From contig CACENP010000001.1 of NCBI GenBank assembly GCA_902560815.1, positions 49,839 through 113,838 on the forward strand: a stretch of DNA of 64,000 nucleotides. The letters are read 5' to 3'. Below, piece by piece: positions 51,964 through 64,000 of this stretch (positions within the stretch are counted from its first letter, which is position 1; every line of letters starts with the position of its first letter). The notes under the pieces were generated by a model, which was not told where the DNA came from, made no database searches, and was given only the letters and a program-made list of their open reading frames with translations. This DNA comes from an uncultured Pelagibacteraceae bacterium. Lineage in GTDB: Bacteria; Pseudomonadota; Alphaproteobacteria; Pelagibacterales; Pelagibacteraceae. Position numbers and translations under genes: made by a program.

Positions 51964-53765
51964 TGAATAAAGAAGATAATCTAAAAGAAAAATTCAAACA
52001 AGCTCTAATTTCAACAGTTAAAGTTATTTCTGATGATTACAAACTAGAAAAAGAAGTTAATAAAAATAAGAGTTCAAAAAACTATAACTTTTTTGAACTT
52101 GATAATTTAAATACCAAACAAGATTATATAAAGTTAAGAGCAGAAACTGACTCGGAAGCCTTAAAAAGAAAGTTTTCGAATATAAAAATTTATCAAAAAA
52201 ACTTACCAAAAAATTCTTCTTGTAAATTGCTTTATGATATTTCTGAGAAAATAAGATATGAAATTTTAGGCACAAAAATATTAAAAGGAATTTCTAAAAA
52301 TTTAAAAGATAATTATTCTAATAAAATTATAATGAAAAGAAAGGACCAACTTAAATCAAAAGATGATGTGCCAATAGCAGAGGCTTTTGAACTTTATATG
52401 CTTAAAAATTTTTTAGATATTAAGCTAAATTCATTATCAGAGAAAATATTGAGTTATTGGGAAAAAGATTTTGTGTCATCTTTTGAAAAACATTTAAGCT
52501 ATTTAAACAAAAACGTTGAGAATCAAGAAAATTATAGTTCAAAATTATCAGAAATCTTACAAAAAATGGAAATTTTTGATTCTGAAAATGACGATGAAAA
52601 ACAAGATAATAATGAAAATGAGAATTTAAATGATGAAAATAATAATCAAGATGATCAAAATCATACAAGAGATGAACAAGAGAAAAGGCAAGAAGAAGAG
52701 AGTCAAAATGGCATGGATGGTGACTATGACTTAAATGAATCTATAATGAATGAACAGTTGGTAGATACAGATTCTAATAAACAAAGTAATGAAAAGATTA
52801 TTCAAAAAATGAATTTAAATAATGGGGATAAAGAATATCATATTTATACAAATAAATTTGATGAGATAGCTAAAGCTGAAACTCTTGAGACTAATGAAGA
52901 TATATCAAAATTAAGAAAAACTTTAGATCAACAACTGACTAGCTTCCAAGATTTAATTACAAAATTAGCAAATAAACTCCAAAGACAGTTACTAGCGAAA
53001 CAAAATAGAGCCTGGGAATTTGATTTGGAAGAGGGTTTATTAGATAGTTCAAAATTAACTAGAATTATAATTGATCCTCAAAATTCATTATCTTTTAAAA
53101 AAGAAAAAGATTTAGAATTTAAAGATACAGTGGTCACTCTACTAATTGATAACTCAGGATCAATGAGGGGAAGGCCTATTACAATAGCTGCCATTTGTGC
53201 GGATATACTTTCTAGAACGTTAGAAAGATGTTCTGTGAAAGTTGAAATATTAGGATTCACAACAAAAAATTGGAAAGGAGGAAAGTCCAGAGAAGAATGG
53301 AATCAAAATAATAAACCAAAAAATCCAGGTAGATTAAACGATTTAAGGCATATAATTTATAAAAGTGCAGACACACATTGGAGACAATCTAAAAAAAACT
53401 TGGGCCTTATGCTTAAAGAAGGACTATTAAAGGAAAATATTGATGGAGAAGCAATATCTTGGGCTTTTAACAGATTAAAAAAAAGAAAAGAAGAAAGAAA
53501 AATTCTAATGATTATATCAGATGGAGCTCCAGTGGATGACTCTACACTTTCTGTAAATTCTGGAGATTTTTTAGAAAAACATCTTAAAAAAACAGTAAAA
53601 TTTATTGAAAATAAAACTGATATAGAAATTTTAGCTATTGGAATTGGTCACGACGTTTCTAGGTACTACAATAAAGCAATAAAAATTACAGATGTACAAG
53701 AATTAGGTGATGTAATGATTAATCAATTAAGTGATTTATTTGAGAATAAAAAAAAACTTCATTAA
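51963..53765 (+). CDS. cobT: CobT-type VWA protein (cobaltochelatase subunit family)
   Basis: A 600 aa protein: a helical N-terminal half, an acidic low-complexity Asn/Asp/Glu/Gln segment (about 205-260), and a C-terminal von Willebrand A domain with the MIDAS motif [13 protein letters not shown] (about 392-404) and [12 protein letters not shown]. CobT partners with CobS as a AAA+/VWA chelatase-like machine. It shares one base with cobS and converges with regB by 4 bases. Confidence 0.88.
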   Translation: MNKEDNLKEKFKQALISTVKVISDDYKLEKEVNKNKSSKNYNFFELDNLNTKQDYIKLRAETDSEALKRKFSNIKIYQKNLPKNSSCKLLYDISEKIRYEILGTKILKGISKNLKDNYSNKIIMKRKDQLKSKDDVPIAEAFELYMLKNFLDIKLNSLSEKILSYWEKDFVSSFEKHLSYLNKNVENQENYSSKLSEILQKMEIFDSENDDEKQDNNENENLNDENNNQDDQNHTRDEQEKRQEEESQNGMDGDYDLNESIMNEQLVDTDSNKQSNEKIIQKMNLNNGDKEYHIYTNKFDEIAKAETLETNEDISKLRKTLDQQLTSFQDLITKLANKLQRQLLAKQNRAWEFDLEEGLLDSSKLTRIIIDPQNSLSFKKEKDLEFKDTVVTLLIDNSGSMRGRPITIAAICADILSRTLERCSVKVEILGFTTKNWKGGKSREEWNQNNKPKNPGRLNDLRHIIYKSADTHWRQSKKNLGLMLKEGLLKENIDGEAISWAFNRLKKRKEERKILMIISDGAPVDDSTLSVNSGDFLEKHLKKTVKFIENKTDIEILAIGIGHDVSRYYNKAIKITDVQELGDVMINQLSDLFENKKKLH

Positions 53766-55048
53766 ATTGATTTTAAATCTTTATTTTTCCACTTTATTAA
53801 TACTTCTGCTCCTCTCATATGTTTTGAATTATTAAAATTGATAATCGCAAAGTTCTTTTCTAAGAGAGTTTTGCCAATAAAAGTTCCAAGTCCTAAACCA
53901 TATTTTGAAATATTTTCTTGATCAGTAGTTCTAATATAAGGCTCTCCTAATCTATGCTTATCAATTAAATCTTTGGGGAAACCTGGTCCATCATCTCTAA
54001 TCATTATACTTGTTATATTTTCATCGCTATTTAAAAATATTTCTACTTTTTTTTTGCTAAATTTATTTGCATTACCTATAAAATTTCTTAAGCCATATAT
54101 AATTTCTATAGATTTATTAATATTTATTGGATTTTTAAAATCTTCTAAATTAATAATAAATTCTTTTTTACTTATTTCTTGATACGATCTAACAATTTGG
54201 TTTACATAGTCATTTAAAGAAAGATTGGTATTTAAGAAATCATCTTTTATACGAGGATTTAATGATAATTTTTTTAATATTTCTCTACACCTAATGCTTT
54301 GGCTAGCTAGTAGATCTAAATCTTTACTAATTTTCGTATTATTTCCAAATTCTTTTTGAAGCTCTTTAGCTGTTAATAAAATTGTAGAAAGAGGTGTTCC
54401 AAGCGAGTGAGCTGATGCAGCTGCTTGTGCTCCTAATGAAAGAAGTTCGCTTTCTCTTCCCATTAACTCCTGTATTTTATCATATGCTTTTTTTCTAATT
54501 CTACTTTCTTCTCCAAATTTAAAACCAAAATAAACTAAAAAAAAAAGACCTATTACTATTGATACGGGTATCCCATATAAATAGTAATCAGGAGCATGAA
54601 AATGTAATTCGCCAGGATGTGGCAATTCATATGAGTAAAAACTTAAAAATATCAAAGATATTGTAATAATTACAACTAAAATAATCGAACTTAAAAAATG
54701 TAAATATTGAGAAGAAAATACAGCTGGTATTATAATTAAAAATATAAATGGATTAGTTATTCCTCCTGTAAAGAAAAATAGAGTTGCTATTTGTATAATA
54801 TCAAAAACTAAATAAATTGTTGAAGTAATATTATCTAGTTGATTATCTTTTATTTTGAACTGTAAGTACAAATTACTTAAAATACTAAAAGCTATTATTG
54901 ATATACAAATAAAATATGTAAATTCAAATTTTAAATAAAACTGAACAAATAAGATTGCAATTAGTTGGCCTATATAGGCTATCCATCTTAAGTTAACATA
55001 AGTAGATTTATTTAATGAATATAAATTAGAAGTTTTGATAAACTCCAT
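53762..55048 (-). CDS. regB: RegB/PrrB-type redox-sensing histidine kinase
   Basis: Sensor kinase of 428 aa with six membrane helices (about 20-190), an H-box [14 protein letters not shown]-box [12 protein letters not shown]1 RDDGPGFP and G2 [10 protein letters not shown]. The quinone-binding heptapeptide GGxxNPF is intact as GGITNPF. A cysteine lies exactly 40 residues after the phospho-histidine (SIRCREIL), the same spacing as the redox Cys265/His225 of Rhodobacter RegB. No response regulator gene is adjacent. It follows gyrB on the same strand after 2 bases. Confidence 0.88.
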   Translation of the reverse strand: MEFIKTSNLYSLNKSTYVNLRWIAYIGQLIAILFVQFYLKFEFTYFICISIIAFSILSNLYLQFKIKDNQLDNITSTIYLVFDIIQIATLFFFTGGITNPFIFLIIIPAVFSSQYLHFLSSIILVVIITISLIFLSFYSYELPHPGELHFHAPDYYLYGIPVSIVIGLFFLVYFGFKFGEESRIRKKAYDKIQELMGRESELLSLGAQAAASAHSLGTPLSTILLTAKELQKEFGNNTKISKDLDLLASQSIRCREILKKLSLNPRIKDDFLNTNLSLNDYVNQIVRSYQEISKKEFIINLEDFKNPININKSIEIIYGLRNFIGNANKFSKKKVEIFLNSDENITSIMIRDDGPGFPKDLIDKHRLGEPYIRTTDQENISKYGLGLGTFIGKTLLEKNFAIINFNNSKHMRGAEVLIKWKNKDLKSI

Positions 55049-55050
55049 TG

Positions 55051-57150
<2,100 letters not shown>

Positions 57151-57299
57151 TTAAAATCACTTTAGGGTAGTAGGTCAAATTTGTGTTGGTAATTAATCTT
57201 TTTAAGATGAATTTATTTTTTTTTTATACTTTTTGAATTTTCATTAAAGAAATGCATTTTTACCTAATTAATATAACTATTTGGACTATTAAAATAAAT

Positions 57300-58187
57300 T
57301 TAAAAAAAATTTAAATTTTTTTTTAATAATTCTTGTCTAGCTTGAACAATATTTTCTTCTGAATATTTTAATGGTTCTTTAAAACTTTTTTCTGGGTCTA
57401 AAATTTCAAAATTATGTTTTAAATCACCCCTTATAAAAAAAGCATTTACGCATGATGACTCGATTGCAATAAGATGATAATCTTTTGAATTTGCTAAATC
57501 ATTTAGAGCCAATAATGATGCACCTGAATATAAAGATCCCAGTTCCCATTCAAAATTTTCTAAATATGGAACAGAGCATTTCAAATTCTTTCCATACCAA
57601 AAATTATACTCTATACAAATTATTTTTGGTTTAAAATTCAACTCTTGGAATAAATAATAATCTATACCATCAACATCAATTGATAAAAAATCAATTTCAT
57701 CATTTTTTTCAAAGTTTTCAGAAATTATAGAATTAATATTTTTTTTATTTATTAAGGTATTTAGTACTTTTAAATTTTTTTTTGGATAAATAAATTTAAG
57801 TATTTTTTTTAATAAAAAAACTTTTTCTTCAGATCCATCAATAAATAGTCCTTTTCTTATTTTTTTTATAATATTGATAGAGTTATTTTCAAAATAATCA
57901 AATCCAATTTCGATAGCATTAAAATTATTAACTTTTAGTTTAGAAAATATAAAATCAATAATTCCATCTTCATTATTTTGCGATGTTTTTTTATATTCAT
58001 ATTTATTAATTTCATCTAAATTTATTGAGTATTTTTTAAAAGTTTTTTTTTTATTTATTTTATAAATAAATTTAAAATAAGCACCTAAAAATATTAAAGA
58101 TCTATATAAGGGTAAATTAATTTTTTTAACTTTTAACAAAAAATTATTACGAAAAGATCTTATTCTTCTGCTTATTCCTAATCCCAT
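57300..58187 (-). CDS. Putative methyltransferase-like surface-glycan protein
   Basis: A 295 aa protein of an FkbM-like or related class: NEDGIIDFIFSKL, then AIEIGFDYFENN (a degenerate SAM-binding G-x-G region), and DFLSIDVDGIDYYLFQEL, which is the characteristic D-x-D-G-x-D/NYY stretch of this group. Basic N-terminus, no signal peptide. The gene stands among glycan-modification genes between gyrB and lepA. The enzymatic role (sugar O-methylation) is inferred from the context. Confidence 0.55.
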   Translation of the reverse strand: MGLGISRRIRSFRNNFLLKVKKINLPLYRSLIFLGAYFKFIYKINKKKTFKKYSINLDEINKYEYKKTSQNNEDGIIDFIFSKLKVNNFNAIEIGFDYFENNSINIIKKIRKGLFIDGSEEKVFLLKKILKFIYPKKNLKVLNTLINKKNINSIISENFEKNDEIDFLSIDVDGIDYYLFQELNFKPKIICIEYNFWYGKNLKCSVPYLENFEWELGSLYSGASLLALNDLANSKDYHLIAIESSCVNAFFIRGDLKHNFEILDPEKSFKEPLKYSEENIVQARQELLKKNLNFF

Positions 58188-58266
58188 TTTATAAATATTT
58201 ATTTTTTAATTTTTAATATTAATATACGAGTTAATTTAAAATATAAAATTTATTAAACACATTTTT

Positions 58267-58356
58267 TGGCGGAGAGAGTGGGATTCGAACCCACGGTACC
58301 TGTGAGGGTACACACACTTTCCAAGCGTGCGCCTTAAACCACTCGGCCATCTCTCC
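58267..58356 (-). tRNA. tRNA-Ser (anticodon GGA)
   Basis: Class II tRNA of 90 bases on the minus strand: acceptor GGAGAGA with TCTCTCC, anticodon loop TTGGAAA (anticodon GGA), a long variable arm (TACCCTCACAGGTA), T arm GTGGG-TTCGAAT-CCCAC, discriminator G and an encoded CCA. It lies inside the surface-glycan gene cluster, a common target position for island integration. Confidence 0.94.
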
Positions 58357-58363
58357 AAAATCA

Positions 58364-59167
58364 TTAATGATTAATAAATGCCCAAGGAGATGTTTTAAAT
58401 TTTGCATATTTTTTAAACCAGAAAGATAGGTATCTTTCTGCTAAATATGCATATATTCTTTTTGTTTCATAACCTGTTAAATTTTTAAAACCAAAAATTT
58501 CTTCACATCTTTCCAACCAAGGAAATAAAGTTGAAAACCATTTTTCAATTATTTCAGGCTTAGCAATAAACATTATATGGGGATGATAAATATTAAATGT
58601 GTTTACATATTTTTTGAATTCTTTCCTATCTTTTTCATCTAATAAACTAATTGCTTTGTTTAAATTGCCATGGCCATGATGCATATCAAAATGTATGTTG
58701 ATTGTTTCCTTGCCTTTTCCAAAAAGTAAATTTGGATTAGAAATTATATTTCTCCAACCACGTTTTATTAACTTAATTTTTTTTGCACCAGAAATATTTA
58801 TTGGATCACATAAAATTGAATTTGAATTTTCCCAACTTTTATCAACTTCTTTCAACAAGTGTTCGTTAATATTTTGATAACTAAGATTTATATTTTCAGA
58901 ACCTTTATTAATCCAAAATCTTCTTTTTTGGCAAAACCCAATCCATTCATAATCTTCAGAATTTAACAAATTCTTCCAATACCAATAATGAAAAGTTAAT
59001 TCAGAATAGTATTCTTCTTTATTAAAAATATTTAACTTGGTTGAAGAATCTATATATTTTGAGGTAAAATTATATTTACCGACTCCAGCAAGAATTAAAT
59101 TTGTATTTTCTAATTTTGGCAAAGGTTTATCTGTAACACAAAATAGTTTGATATTTTTATTCGACAT
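58364..59167 (-). CDS. DUF4422-type glycosyltransferase-like protein
   Basis: A 267 aa protein with the DUF4422 layout: KLFCVTDKPLP at the start, LTFHYWYWKNLLNSEDYEWIGFC (parts: LTFHYWYWKN, then YEWIGFCQKRRFW), HMHHGHGNL-like FDMHHGHGNLN, and a C-terminal RYLSFWFKK pattern (the family often shows E.LF.vwl). Such proteins are putative sugar transferases of capsule or LPS loci. No membrane segment. Substrate unknown. Confidence 0.68.
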   Translation of the reverse strand: MSNKNIKLFCVTDKPLPKLENTNLILAGVGKYNFTSKYIDSSTKLNIFNKEEYYSELTFHYWYWKNLLNSEDYEWIGFCQKRRFWINKGSENINLSYQNINEHLLKEVDKSWENSNSILCDPINISGAKKIKLIKRGWRNIISNPNLLFGKGKETINIHFDMHHGHGNLNKAISLLDEKDRKEFKKYVNTFNIYHPHIMFIAKPEIIEKWFSTLFPWLERCEEIFGFKNLTGYETKRIYAYLAERYLSFWFKKYAKFKTSPWAFINH

Positions 59168-59181
59168 AAATTATTAAATAT

Positions 59182-60135
59182 TTATATATGAATTCTAAAA
59201 TTATGTTTTATACCCCTAAAAAATTTATTAAATGTTTTTTTTATAATAATTTTTAAAAATGAAGGCCAAGTTTGATTCCTTCCTAACATATTTAAACTAT
59301 TTTTATTTGGGTGAGAATGTTCATAAGCAACATAGCTGTAACCTAAGCATATAAGTATATTTTTTTGAATTATTGACAATTTTCCATTCAAATGTTCTCT
59401 GATTCCTGAAATTAATTTCTGTTTTTTATAACTTTTTAATAAATTTGATTGTCCAATTAATTCGTATTCAGAAAACATTGATCCGTTATAATTTTGATGT
59501 GCCGATACAACTGATTTAAAAATAACATCTGTTATCCATTCGCCTATTTTTTTTCTTTTCTTTTTAATTTTTGATAATCTTTTAATTAAAAATTTTGCCT
59601 CTGAAGGTGTTATTGATATAAATTGTGCCAATGATGAAATAAAATATTTTGGCTGATCATTTAACAAAATTTCATTTGTTTTATAGTATGCTTTATGAAA
59701 TTCAGATGTCGTTCCATAATTTATTGAATTATTTTTTTTAAAAAATAAAATCTTTTTCAAAATAATAGTATCTGCATCCCATATAATTATAGGTCTTTTT
59801 GTTTTATTAACAAAATTAATAACAAAGGTTATTTTTAAAACCTGTTGATAATACCATTTCAATCTAAATTGAATTTCTTTAAAATAAGATTTCTTTTTTA
59901 AATGTTTATTTGCAATTTGCTTAAATTTTTTAAAAGTTATAATTTTATCTTCATCTATTATCTTACAATTACTATTTTTAATTTTTTTTTTAAAAAAAAT
60001 TTTTTCTTTTTTTGGACAAATTATATAATGAAAGTTATTCAGGTAAAATCTATTAAAATTAATCAAGTTTTCTTTTATAATTCTTACATTGCCTAGTAAT
60101 GATACCTGACAAATATTTAATTTTTTTTTCTGCAC
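59182..60135 (-). CDS. Putative glycosyltransferase (DUF6492-like)
   Basis: A 317 aa basic protein. RPIIIWDADTIILKK (about 132-146) is a D-x-D motif of GT-A fold enzymes in the form typical of DUF6492 proteins, followed by FISSLAQFISITPSEAKF and a late segment EYELIGQ. N-terminal KLNICQVSLLGNVRI resembles the first strand. Likely transfers sugar onto a surface glycan, as suggested by the neighbours. Assignment is by motif, so moderate. Confidence 0.55.
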   Translation of the reverse strand: MQKKKLNICQVSLLGNVRIIKENLINFNRFYLNNFHYIICPKKEKIFFKKKIKNSNCKIIDEDKIITFKKFKQIANKHLKKKSYFKEIQFRLKWYYQQVLKITFVINFVNKTKRPIIIWDADTIILKKILFFKKNNSINYGTTSEFHKAYYKTNEILLNDQPKYFISSLAQFISITPSEAKFLIKRLSKIKKKRKKIGEWITDVIFKSVVSAHQNYNGSMFSEYELIGQSNLLKSYKKQKLISGIREHLNGKLSIIQKNILICLGYSYVAYEHSHPNKNSLNMLGRNQTWPSFLKIIIKKTFNKFFRGIKHNFRIHI

Positions 60136-60213
60136 AAATATTTTTTAATTCAATTTAATCTTAATGTATATCTTTTAATATTTTGATAATAATATAACTT
60201 AGCATAAAATATA

Positions 60214-60957
60214 ATGACTAATAAAATATTAAAAAAAATTGTTGGAGTGTTTGATTATAAATTAGTTGAAAAAAATTTAATTAAAAATAATAGACTAATT
60301 CATTCAAAATCTATTTTAAATTTAAATTTAATTTTAAAAAAAATATTTGATAGTCAAAAAATTAAATGCTTAATTCAGATAGGGGCTAATGATGGAAGTA
60401 GATTTGATGAATTAAATATATTCATTAAAAAATACAAAATTAAAAGCATCTTAGTGGAACCAATAAATGAATATTTTGAGGACTTGAAAAAAAATTATAA
60501 AAATTTTGAAAACGTATATTTTGAAAATTCAGCTATAACTGTTGGAACAAAAGAAAAGGAAATTTATGCAGTTAACAATAAAAATCTAAATGATTATGAC
60601 GATCATATTAAAGGGATCAGTTCTTTTGATAAAAACCATCTAATTAAACACGGCGTTAAATCAAATCACATTTTAAAAAAAAAAATTAACTGTATTTCAA
60701 TTTTAAACTTATTAAAAAAATATAATATTTCAGACTTAGATATTCTATTCATAGATGCAGAAGGTTATGATGGAGATATTTTAATTGACTTTTTTAATAG
60801 CTCAAATCAAGAACCAATATTAATTTTTGAATATATACATATTGAAAATAAAATTTTTAAAGATTTAGTTAATATACTATCAAAAAAAAATTATAGTTAT
60901 TTTAATATAAATGAAAATTTAATTTGTTTACCAAAAAAAATAGAAAATTTTTTATAA
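60214..60957 (+). CDS. FkbM family methyltransferase
   Basis: A 247 aa protein with the FkbM pattern: IQIGANDGSRFDELN (SAM motif I), KSILVEPINEYFEDLKKNY (motif II with acidic residue and typical EP), YFENSAITVG, and DILFIDAEGYDGDILIDF, the hallmark IDAEGYD. Members methylate sugars of LPS or glycolipids. It is the only plus-strand gene of this cluster and converges with the GT17 gene, with a 6-base overlap. Confidence 0.82.
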   Translation: MTNKILKKIVGVFDYKLVEKNLIKNNRLIHSKSILNLNLILKKIFDSQKIKCLIQIGANDGSRFDELNIFIKKYKIKSILVEPINEYFEDLKKNYKNFENVYFENSAITVGTKEKEIYAVNNKNLNDYDDHIKGISSFDKNHLIKHGVKSNHILKKKINCISILNLLKKYNISDLDILFIDAEGYDGDILIDFFNSSNQEPILIFEYIHIENKIFKDLVNILSKKNYSYFNINENLICLPKKIENFL

Positions 60958-61764
60958 TATTAGCCAATCGCTATAAATAGATTGATTATTTATTAAAAAC
61001 TTAGGAAATGAGTTATCAAGATTAACTTTTATAAAATTATCTTTTCTTCCAATAATATCTTGCCCTTTATTAATTCTTTTTTTTATTTCTTCTATATTTA
61101 AATATTTCTCATCAATTTTTTCTTTAAAATGAATTGGATCATCAGTTTCACACAAATTTTTATATTTATACAAAAGAGACTCAGGTTTTTTGAGATTACA
61201 AAAATGCCATCCTCCATTTTCAATTATATTATTAAGCCTAAATTTGTCCAAACGCCAAAAAGGCCTTTTTTTAAATTTCAAATCTCTTAACCACTGTGGT
61301 GATATTAAATACTTTTTTAAACAAATTCTACTTCCTAGCCAATAGGGATTATTTTTGCTTTGTAAATTAAATTTGTAATAAAAATGTTTTTGTTTAAATA
61401 CAGCAAATCTCATTTCTTTTTTAAAATTCTTAAAAACTTCTGGATTTGGTATTTCATCTAAATCTGAAATTATAATTATATCTTGATCCTTAGAATTTAT
61501 TAAACCCTTAAGTATAGAATTTCTTTGATGGTTTTCTCTTAGGTATGGATCCCTTCCGTCGGGAAAATCTGTAACTTTAATATATATTATTTTATCCTTA
61601 AATTTTTCATATTTTTTTATGTCAAATTTTAATTCTTTTGAGTTATTTTGCCATGTTCTATTTCCCTCAACTATTACAAAATAATCAACATATTTATTTA
61701 AAATATTTAATCTAAGATTTAACAGTAAATCTTCATCTAAATATGAAAAGCAATCGTAAATCAT
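60952..61764 (-). CDS. Glycosyltransferase family 17 protein
   Basis: A 270 aa protein matching GT17 (beta-1,4-N-acetylglucosaminyltransferase-like): IYDCFSYLDEDLLLNLRLNIL, read as IYDCFSYLDEDLL then RLNILNKYVDYFVIVEGNRT, then RENHQRNSILKGL and IIISDLDEIPNP (the D-x-D-E active-site motif). Probably adds GlcNAc-like sugars to a surface glycan. It abuts lepA with a 1-base overlap, so it may share the lepA transcript. Confidence 0.8.
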   Translation of the reverse strand: MIYDCFSYLDEDLLLNLRLNILNKYVDYFVIVEGNRTWQNNSKELKFDIKKYEKFKDKIIYIKVTDFPDGRDPYLRENHQRNSILKGLINSKDQDIIIISDLDEIPNPEVFKNFKKEMRFAVFKQKHFYYKFNLQSKNNPYWLGSRICLKKYLISPQWLRDLKFKKRPFWRLDKFRLNNIIENGGWHFCNLKKPESLLYKYKNLCETDDPIHFKEKIDEKYLNIEEIKKRINKGQDIIGRKDNFIKVNLDNSFPKFLINNQSIYSDWLIL

Positions 61765-63572
61765 TATTTCTCTTTGCTGATTTTTAAAACACCAATAAAT
61801 GCTTCTTGCGGTATCTCAACTCTTCCAAATTGTTTAGATCTTGTTTTTCCTTTTTTTTGTTTATCTAATAATTTTCTTTTTCTGTCTCTTGCTCCTCCAC
61901 CATGAATTTTTGTCAAAACATCTTTTTTAAAACCTTTAATAGTTTCTCTTGCAATAATTTTGCCTCCAATCGCTGCTTGGACTGGTATCATAAAATTATG
62001 TCTTGGAATTAAATCTTTGAGTTTTTCACAAACTTCTCTGCCAATAGATTGAGCGAAATTTTTGTGAACCATCATGGAAAGTGCATCAACAGATTCAGAA
62101 TTTACTAGTATTCCAAGTTTTACTAAATCTCCTTCTCTATGTTCTATAATTTCATAATCAAAACTAGCATATCCACTAGTCATAGATTTTAATCTATCAT
62201 TAAAATCAAAAACTACTTCATTAAGAGGGAGTTCATAGTTTAATATGGCTCTATTTCCTGAATAAGATAAATTAGTTTGTATCCCTCTTTTATCTTGGCA
62301 TAATTTAATTATTGAGCCTAGGTACTCATCTGGAGTTATAATTGTAGATTTTATCCAGGGTTCTTCAATAAAATTAATATGGGTTGGATCTGGTAAGCTT
62401 GAAGGATTCTGTAATTCAATAATATTTCCTTTATTAAGATGAACTTTATAAACAACTCCAGGAGTAGTGGTTAATAAGTTTATATCAAATTCTCTTTCTA
62501 ATCTTTCAGTAATTATTTCTAAATGAAGCAATCCTAGAAAACCACATCTAAAACCTAAACCGAGTGCTGATGATGCTTCTGCTTCATATGAAAAACTGGA
62601 GTCATTTAATTGTAGTTTTGCCAAACCATCTTTTAGTTTTTGATATTCTGAACTATCGACGGGGAATAAACCACAAAACACAACAGGTTTACTAGGTTTA
62701 AATCCAGGTAAAGCTTCTTGCAAAGGTTTGTCTGCATCACAAATTGTATCTCCAACTTTAGTATCCGATAAGTTTTTTATACCTGTAATTATAAATCCTA
62801 TTTCACCAGATTTTAGCTGATTAATATCTTTTGGTTTTGGAGTAAATATTCCAACTTTTTCAACTATATATTCTTCATTATTTGACATCATTTTTATTTT
62901 CATATTTTTAGTAATTTGACCATCAATTACTCTAACTAATATGACAACTCCTAGATAAGAATCGTACCAACTATCTACCAATAAACATTTTAGATCTTTA
63001 TTTTTTTGTCCTTTTGGTGGAGGCAGTTTTTCAACAATTTGTTCTAATATGTCATCGATTCCTTCACCAGTTTTTCCTGAACAAGAAACTGCATTGCTAG
63101 TATCAATTCCTATTACATCCTCTATTTGTTTTTTTGTTTTTTCAATATCTGAAGCTGGTAAGTCAATTTTATTTAAAACTGGTATAATTTCATGATTAAT
63201 CTCCAGAGCTTGATAAACATTTGCCAATGTTTGAGCTTCTACTCCTTGCGTACTATCAACTATCAAGATCGAACCCTCACAAGCATATAATGATCTGCTT
63301 ACTTCATAACTAAAATCTACATGACCTGGTGTATCAATTATATTTAGAATATAATTTTTTCCATCTTTTGATTTAAATTGTAATTTAACAGTCTGGGCTT
63401 TAATTGTAATTCCTCTCTCTCTTTCGATGTCCATTGAATCTAGAACTTGAGCTTTCATTTCTCTTTCGGTTAGTCCTCCACATTTGTGAATTATCCTATC
63501 AGCTATTGTAGATTTGCCATGGTCTATGTGAGCAATGATTGCAAAATTTCTAATATTTTCAATTTCGCTCAT
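61764..63572 (-). CDS. lepA: Elongation factor 4 (LepA), ribosomal back-translocase GTPase
   Basis: GTPase of 602 aa: G1 [11 protein letters not shown]2 GITIKAQT, G3 DTPGHVDF, G4 NKIDLP, G5 SCSGKTGEG, followed by EF-G-like domains and the LepA-specific C-terminal domain containing [22 protein letters not shown] (parts: [13 protein letters not shown], then [10 protein letters not shown]). Normal length. It sits directly after pheT (1-base overlap). Confidence 0.95.
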   Translation of the reverse strand: MSEIENIRNFAIIAHIDHGKSTIADRIIHKCGGLTEREMKAQVLDSMDIERERGITIKAQTVKLQFKSKDGKNYILNIIDTPGHVDFSYEVSRSLYACEGSILIVDSTQGVEAQTLANVYQALEINHEIIPVLNKIDLPASDIEKTKKQIEDVIGIDTSNAVSCSGKTGEGIDDILEQIVEKLPPPKGQKNKDLKCLLVDSWYDSYLGVVILVRVIDGQITKNMKIKMMSNNEEYIVEKVGIFTPKPKDINQLKSGEIGFIITGIKNLSDTKVGDTICDADKPLQEALPGFKPSKPVVFCGLFPVDSSEYQKLKDGLAKLQLNDSSFSYEAEASSALGLGFRCGFLGLLHLEIITERLEREFDINLLTTTPGVVYKVHLNKGNIIELQNPSSLPDPTHINFIEEPWIKSTIITPDEYLGSIIKLCQDKRGIQTNLSYSGNRAILNYELPLNEVVFDFNDRLKSMTSGYASFDYEIIEHREGDLVKLGILVNSESVDALSMMVHKNFAQSIGREVCEKLKDLIPRHNFMIPVQAAIGGKIIARETIKGFKKDVLTKIHGGGARDRKRKLLDKQKKGKTRSKQFGRVEIPQEAFIGVLKISKEK

Positions 63573-64000
63573 TAAGATCTTAATTTAGCATTAGCTTTTT
63601 CCTCAACATTGGAAATAATTTTTTGAGAAATTTCATTTAAATCTTTTTCGTTTAATGTCTTTAGGTCTGACTGAATGGTAACCTTTAAAGCTATAGATTT
63701 TTTATCTATTGGAATATTTTCTCCCTCATATACATCAAAAATTTTAGCATTTTTAACCAATGATTTATCAACATTTAAAATAATCTCTAATAAATCTTGG
63801 GCTTGTAAGTCTTTTTGAACTATAAAAGCAAAGTCTCTTTCTGATTTTTGATAGTCTGAAAAAGTTATTGTTGGTTTATCTTTTTTGTTTTCACTTTTAT
63901 ATTGAACCAAATTTTCAAGGAAAATCTCAAATCCAAAAGTATTATTAATTATTTTTGGATGAATTTGTCCAAAATTAGCTAACAATTTTTTATCATTCTT
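63572..64000 (-). CDS. pheT: Phenylalanyl-tRNA synthetase beta subunit, C-terminal part
   Basis: The visible 143 codons are the end of PheT; the frame is open to the window edge, so the start lies beyond it. The FDX-ACB anticodon-binding domain is recognisable: [38 protein letters not shown] and the terminal [14 protein letters not shown]. The stop codon overlaps lepA by one base. It belongs with tRNA charging rather than the glycan cluster. Confidence 0.9.
   Translation of the reverse strand, partial: KNDKKLLANFGQIHPKIINNTFGFEIFLENLVQYKSENKKDKPTITFSDYQKSERDFAFIVQKDLQAQDLLEIILNVDKSLVKNAKIFDVYEGENIPIDKKSIALKVTIQSDLKTLNEKDLNEISQKIISNVEEKANAKLRS

Noticed and set aside
58561-58590. A CCCCATATAATG stretch inside the DUF4422 gene, similar to the island promoter motif
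   Set aside because: It encodes His-Pro-His-Ile-Met in frame and has no TGnCAAA block 13 bases upstream.

Overview
The window is AT-rich, densely packed alphaproteobacterial DNA that looks like a SAR11 (Pelagibacterales) chromosome. The evidence is the very low GC content, 0-10 base gaps and many ATGA/TAATG overlaps, the alphaproteobacterial regulator GcrA, the murA-DUF2948-hisD-infA, accD-folC-trxA and BolA-DnaJ-cobS-cobT gene orders, a RegB-type kinase, and streamlined single-copy core genes. It is an unplaced chromosomal piece that opens inside argF and closes inside pheT.

Layout. 1-17 kb is core metabolism: argF/argD, an ABC permease, gcrA, RNase D, LPS genes (kdsD-lptC-lptB), aroA-cmk-rpsA-ihfB-pyrF, then trpF-trpB-trpA-accD-folC and trxA. 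17.3-28.1 kb is an accessory island: exonuclease I, a PD-(D/E)XK nuclease, RmuC, a putative defence cluster (DruA-like DUF4338 protein, HNH-associated N-domain protein, GHKL ATPase, ECF-like sigma factor), an orphan protein and a divergent four-gene operon of unknown proteins. 28.2-36.2 kb is hisS-hisZ-hisG, cspA, infA, hisD, murA and dcd with two tRNAs. 36.3-57.1 kb is core again: rpmH-rnpA-yidD-yidC-argB, dapD/dapE, an HDAC-like and a SET protein, truA-fmt-def, aroK-aroB, cobS-cobT, regB and gyrB. 57.3-61.8 kb is a small surface-glycan cluster around a tRNA-Ser, followed by lepA and the end of pheT.

The most unusual feature is a family of three GC-rich hairpin insertions of 50-53 bases that interrupt trxA, sbcB and the normally essential infA. 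All three lie in the same orientation relative to the gene, all sit at a glycine codon, and all carry stop codons. Exact removal between GG and A restores a GGA codon and a full-length product in every case: TrxA 105 aa, exonuclease I 476 aa, IF-1 71 aa. This points to removal from RNA (a mini-intron) or translational bypassing; pseudogenisation is hard to accept for infA.

Other notable signals are: (i) four near-identical promoter-like motifs in the island, TGnCAAA - 13 bases - ACCCCATA, which resemble heat-shock sigma-32 promoters and would tie the rmuC, sigma/defence, orphan and divergent operons into one regulon; (ii) a tRNA-His-like structure with a GTG anticodon directly before the hisS start, preceded by a histidine-rich mini-ORF; (iii) TrpF, TrpB and TrpA that together lack several usually invariant active-site motifs.
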